From Dillenia suffruticosa (taxonomy: Eukaryota; Streptophyta; Magnoliopsida; Dilleniales; Dilleniaceae), in contig JAVTVX010000002.1 of assembly GCA_033439265.1 (NCBI GenBank), positions 2,676,001 through 2,740,000 of the forward strand: a stretch of 64,000 nt of DNA. The letters are read 5' to 3'. Both the position numbers and the translations under genes were made by a program. Shown here in pieces: positions 62,261-64,000 of this stretch. The notes under the pieces are model-generated. The model made no database searches. It was not told where the DNA came from and saw only the letters and a program-made list of their open reading frames with translations. Each line of letters begins with the position of its first letter. The stretch's first letter is position 1.

Positions 62261-63756
62261 ATGTCTGATCTCGACATTCAGATTCCTGCTGCCTTTGGTA
62301 TACTTTCCTGTTCCATTTTCTTCTTCTTTTTTTGGTCTGTGTTTGTGACTAACATGCTGTCTTTCTCTAAACTATTTCTTGATGTTGTTTTGTTCTGTGA
62401 TGATGTGATTAGATCCCTTTGCTGAGGCAAATGCTGATGATTCAGGTGCTGGGTCAAAAGAGTACGTGCATATTCGTGTGCAACAGCGGAATGGTAGGAA
62501 GAGCTTGACAACTGTTCAGGGATTGAAGAAAGAATTTAGCTACAATAAGATCCTGAAGGACCTCAAAAAGGAGTTCTGCTGTAACGGTACTGTAGTTCAG
62601 GATCCTGAACTTGGACAGGTGCTTGCTCTCGTCTGCTTCTTTTCTTGTTTTTCATCTCTTTCTCCCTCTCTCTCTCTCACATTGTTTCATTCATTCTTGA
62701 AGGTTATTCAACTTCAAGGTGACCAGCGTAAGAATGTCTCAACATTCCTTGTCCAGGTAATTATTGATGATAACTCATCTGGTTTGCAGTTTTCATCTCA
62801 CATCATATCATTTTTACTTATAGCACTTGGGGCCGCAGCAAAAGCCCACGGGAAAATGCTGTGTCTTTGATTTCTGTTTTTGTAATTTTCTCGTACCATG
62901 TGATAAGCTAGTCACTTTGAAGTTCATCAAGGAATGAACTCTTAAAAATGCTGTCTGCAGTTGTCTCCTCACATTTAACAGAGTACTACCTTCCTTAGAA
63001 TTCCTAGTAGATCTTCTCAAATCATTTGTAGTAGGATTTGGGGTGGCTTGGTTCTATAGATTACAGCGAAAATATTGAAATCATTTGTAGCATTTCAGGC
63101 TTTGAATCTTCTGGAATTACTTGCCAGCAACAGTGACAAAAGCAGATAAAACCCTTCAAGTAGACATTAGATTTGAAATGGTATCAAAGCTTTAAGGATG
63201 AGACTTTTGAAAGGGGGCTTGTAATATGATATGCTGTAGTTAATATAGATTGAGATCTAAACGATTGAAGAGGTTAGATAATGGAATCAATGGGGTTTTG
63301 TTCAGTTTGGGCTCCTGAGAATCAAGTTTCACCCCTATTCTGATTATTACGTGCAATGTTGTGTGTGTTACATATTCCAGTACAGGTTTGGCACAGTGTA
63401 CATGTTGTTTGCACTAAAATGAAGTGTCTAACACTGTGTCCAATCGACATGGGTACTCCCTGGCAAAGTGAAGAGTCTAGTCTTCATAACATAGCTTCAA
63501 AGCCAGTATCCCAAACCCAAGTTATTACTATTTTGTGTCCAATTGACACTGGTACACCTGGCCAAAGTGGAGAGTGTAATCTAGGTAACCTAGATATGAC
63601 ACTCTCTTGGCCTTGTTGGAAAGGGCCTTCCCCCCATTCCAATATGTCTTCGTTATATTTGTTAAGTGGTGTTCCCTTTTGGTTGACGTTTTCTTTTCTT
63701 GTGGGGAATAGGCTGGCATTGTGAAGAAGGAACATATCAAAATTCATGGTTTCTGA
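62261..63756 (+). CDS. SUI1: Translation initiation factor eIF1 (SUI1), 113 aa, four coding exons
   Basis: eIF1 binds the 40S subunit near the P site and keeps start-codon selection accurate. Coding exons are 62261-62297, 62413-62618, 62703-62756 and 63712-63756, all GT-AG, with phases closing to 113 residues plus stop, the usual plant length. The protein begins MSDLDIQIPAAFDPFAEA, has the SUI1 core VHIRVQQRNGRKSLTTVQGL and KKEFCCNGTVVQDPELGQ, and ends KKEHIKIHGF. Start choice is secure because MSDLDIQIP is conserved in plants. Intron 3 is long (955 bp) and contains a short direct repeat. A leader intron probably precedes the ATG. The gene is complete within the window. Confidence 0.97.
63435..63590. 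repeat. Direct repeat in eIF1 intron 3
   Basis: Two related ~56-bp segments starting TGTGTCCAAT at 63435 and 63534, each continuing GACA...GGTAC...CTGGC-AAAGTG-AGAGT. They are about 99 bp apart in the same orientation. Confidence 0.75.
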
Positions 63757-64000
63757 GCTGCAACATCTTACTTGAGTGCAACTTCATATTCGTTGGTTAT
63801 CATTGCAGAACATAGTATCCAAATTTCAGGAATTAGTCTCTTTATAATATCTTACATACTGTTTTTTTTGTGCTGTGACATGTACGCGGTGCTTGTGTTT
63901 CCTAAAGTATTTAACGGTGTATGGTGGTTGACTATGAATCAATCCACTTTTGTTGCTCTTTATTGGAAGTATATTGCCATCAAGTCTAAAATGTTGACTA

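Overview
This is nuclear DNA from a flowering plant, most likely a woody eudicot. It has AT-rich intergenic DNA, many small GT-AG introns, genes with close Arabidopsis counterparts (FIE, BET3, polyubiquitin, eIF1/SUI1, an At4g21880-type PPR protein) and typical plant transposons. The species cannot be named from the sequence. There is one 200-base N gap (60974-61173).

Layout. 1-6.1 kb: FIE, the WD40 subunit of Polycomb repressive complex 2 (minus strand; its last exons lie beyond the left edge), with a second, reading-frame-intact copy of its first exon inside intron 1. 7.0-7.6 kb: a single-exon plastid-type protein of unknown function (plus), divergent from FIE. 9.4-26.2 kb: a 16-exon PPR gene (minus). 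Its introns hold a decayed LTR element carrying a small MITE and a hAT-like element. About 60 bp before its start codon sits a 2.0-kb, nearly perfect inverted-repeat element with a 10-bp target-site duplication. 30.1-35.0 kb: BET3, a TRAPP subunit (minus), with an RTE-type LINE in intron 3. 35.9-42.1 kb: a full-length but disabled L1-type LINE (minus) with a 17-bp target-site duplication. 42.7-43.6 kb: a non-autonomous hAT-like element with an 8-bp duplication. 44.4-46.2 kb: a five-repeat polyubiquitin gene (plus) with a clear promoter and a leader intron. 46.2-49.1 kb: nothing recognised. 49.1-57.7 kb: a mosaic of reshuffled repeats, including about ten copies of a roughly 300-bp unit. 57.7-60.5 kb: a truncated Ty1/copia element (minus). 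62.3-63.8 kb: eIF1/SUI1 (plus), four coding exons.

The genes do not form a pathway; they are independent housekeeping, developmental and organellar genes separated by transposon debris. Exon boundaries were worked out by hand from GT-AG sites and phase: the reading frames close exactly for FIE (256 residues visible), PPR (957 aa), BET3 (186 aa), polyubiquitin (381 aa) and eIF1 (113 aa). The most interesting items are the duplicated FIE first exon, the giant hairpin element in the PPR 5' leader with a short open frame filling its loop, the in-frame duplication in PPR exon 1, and the 8.5-kb repeat mosaic. I found no tRNA, rRNA or CRISPR array.
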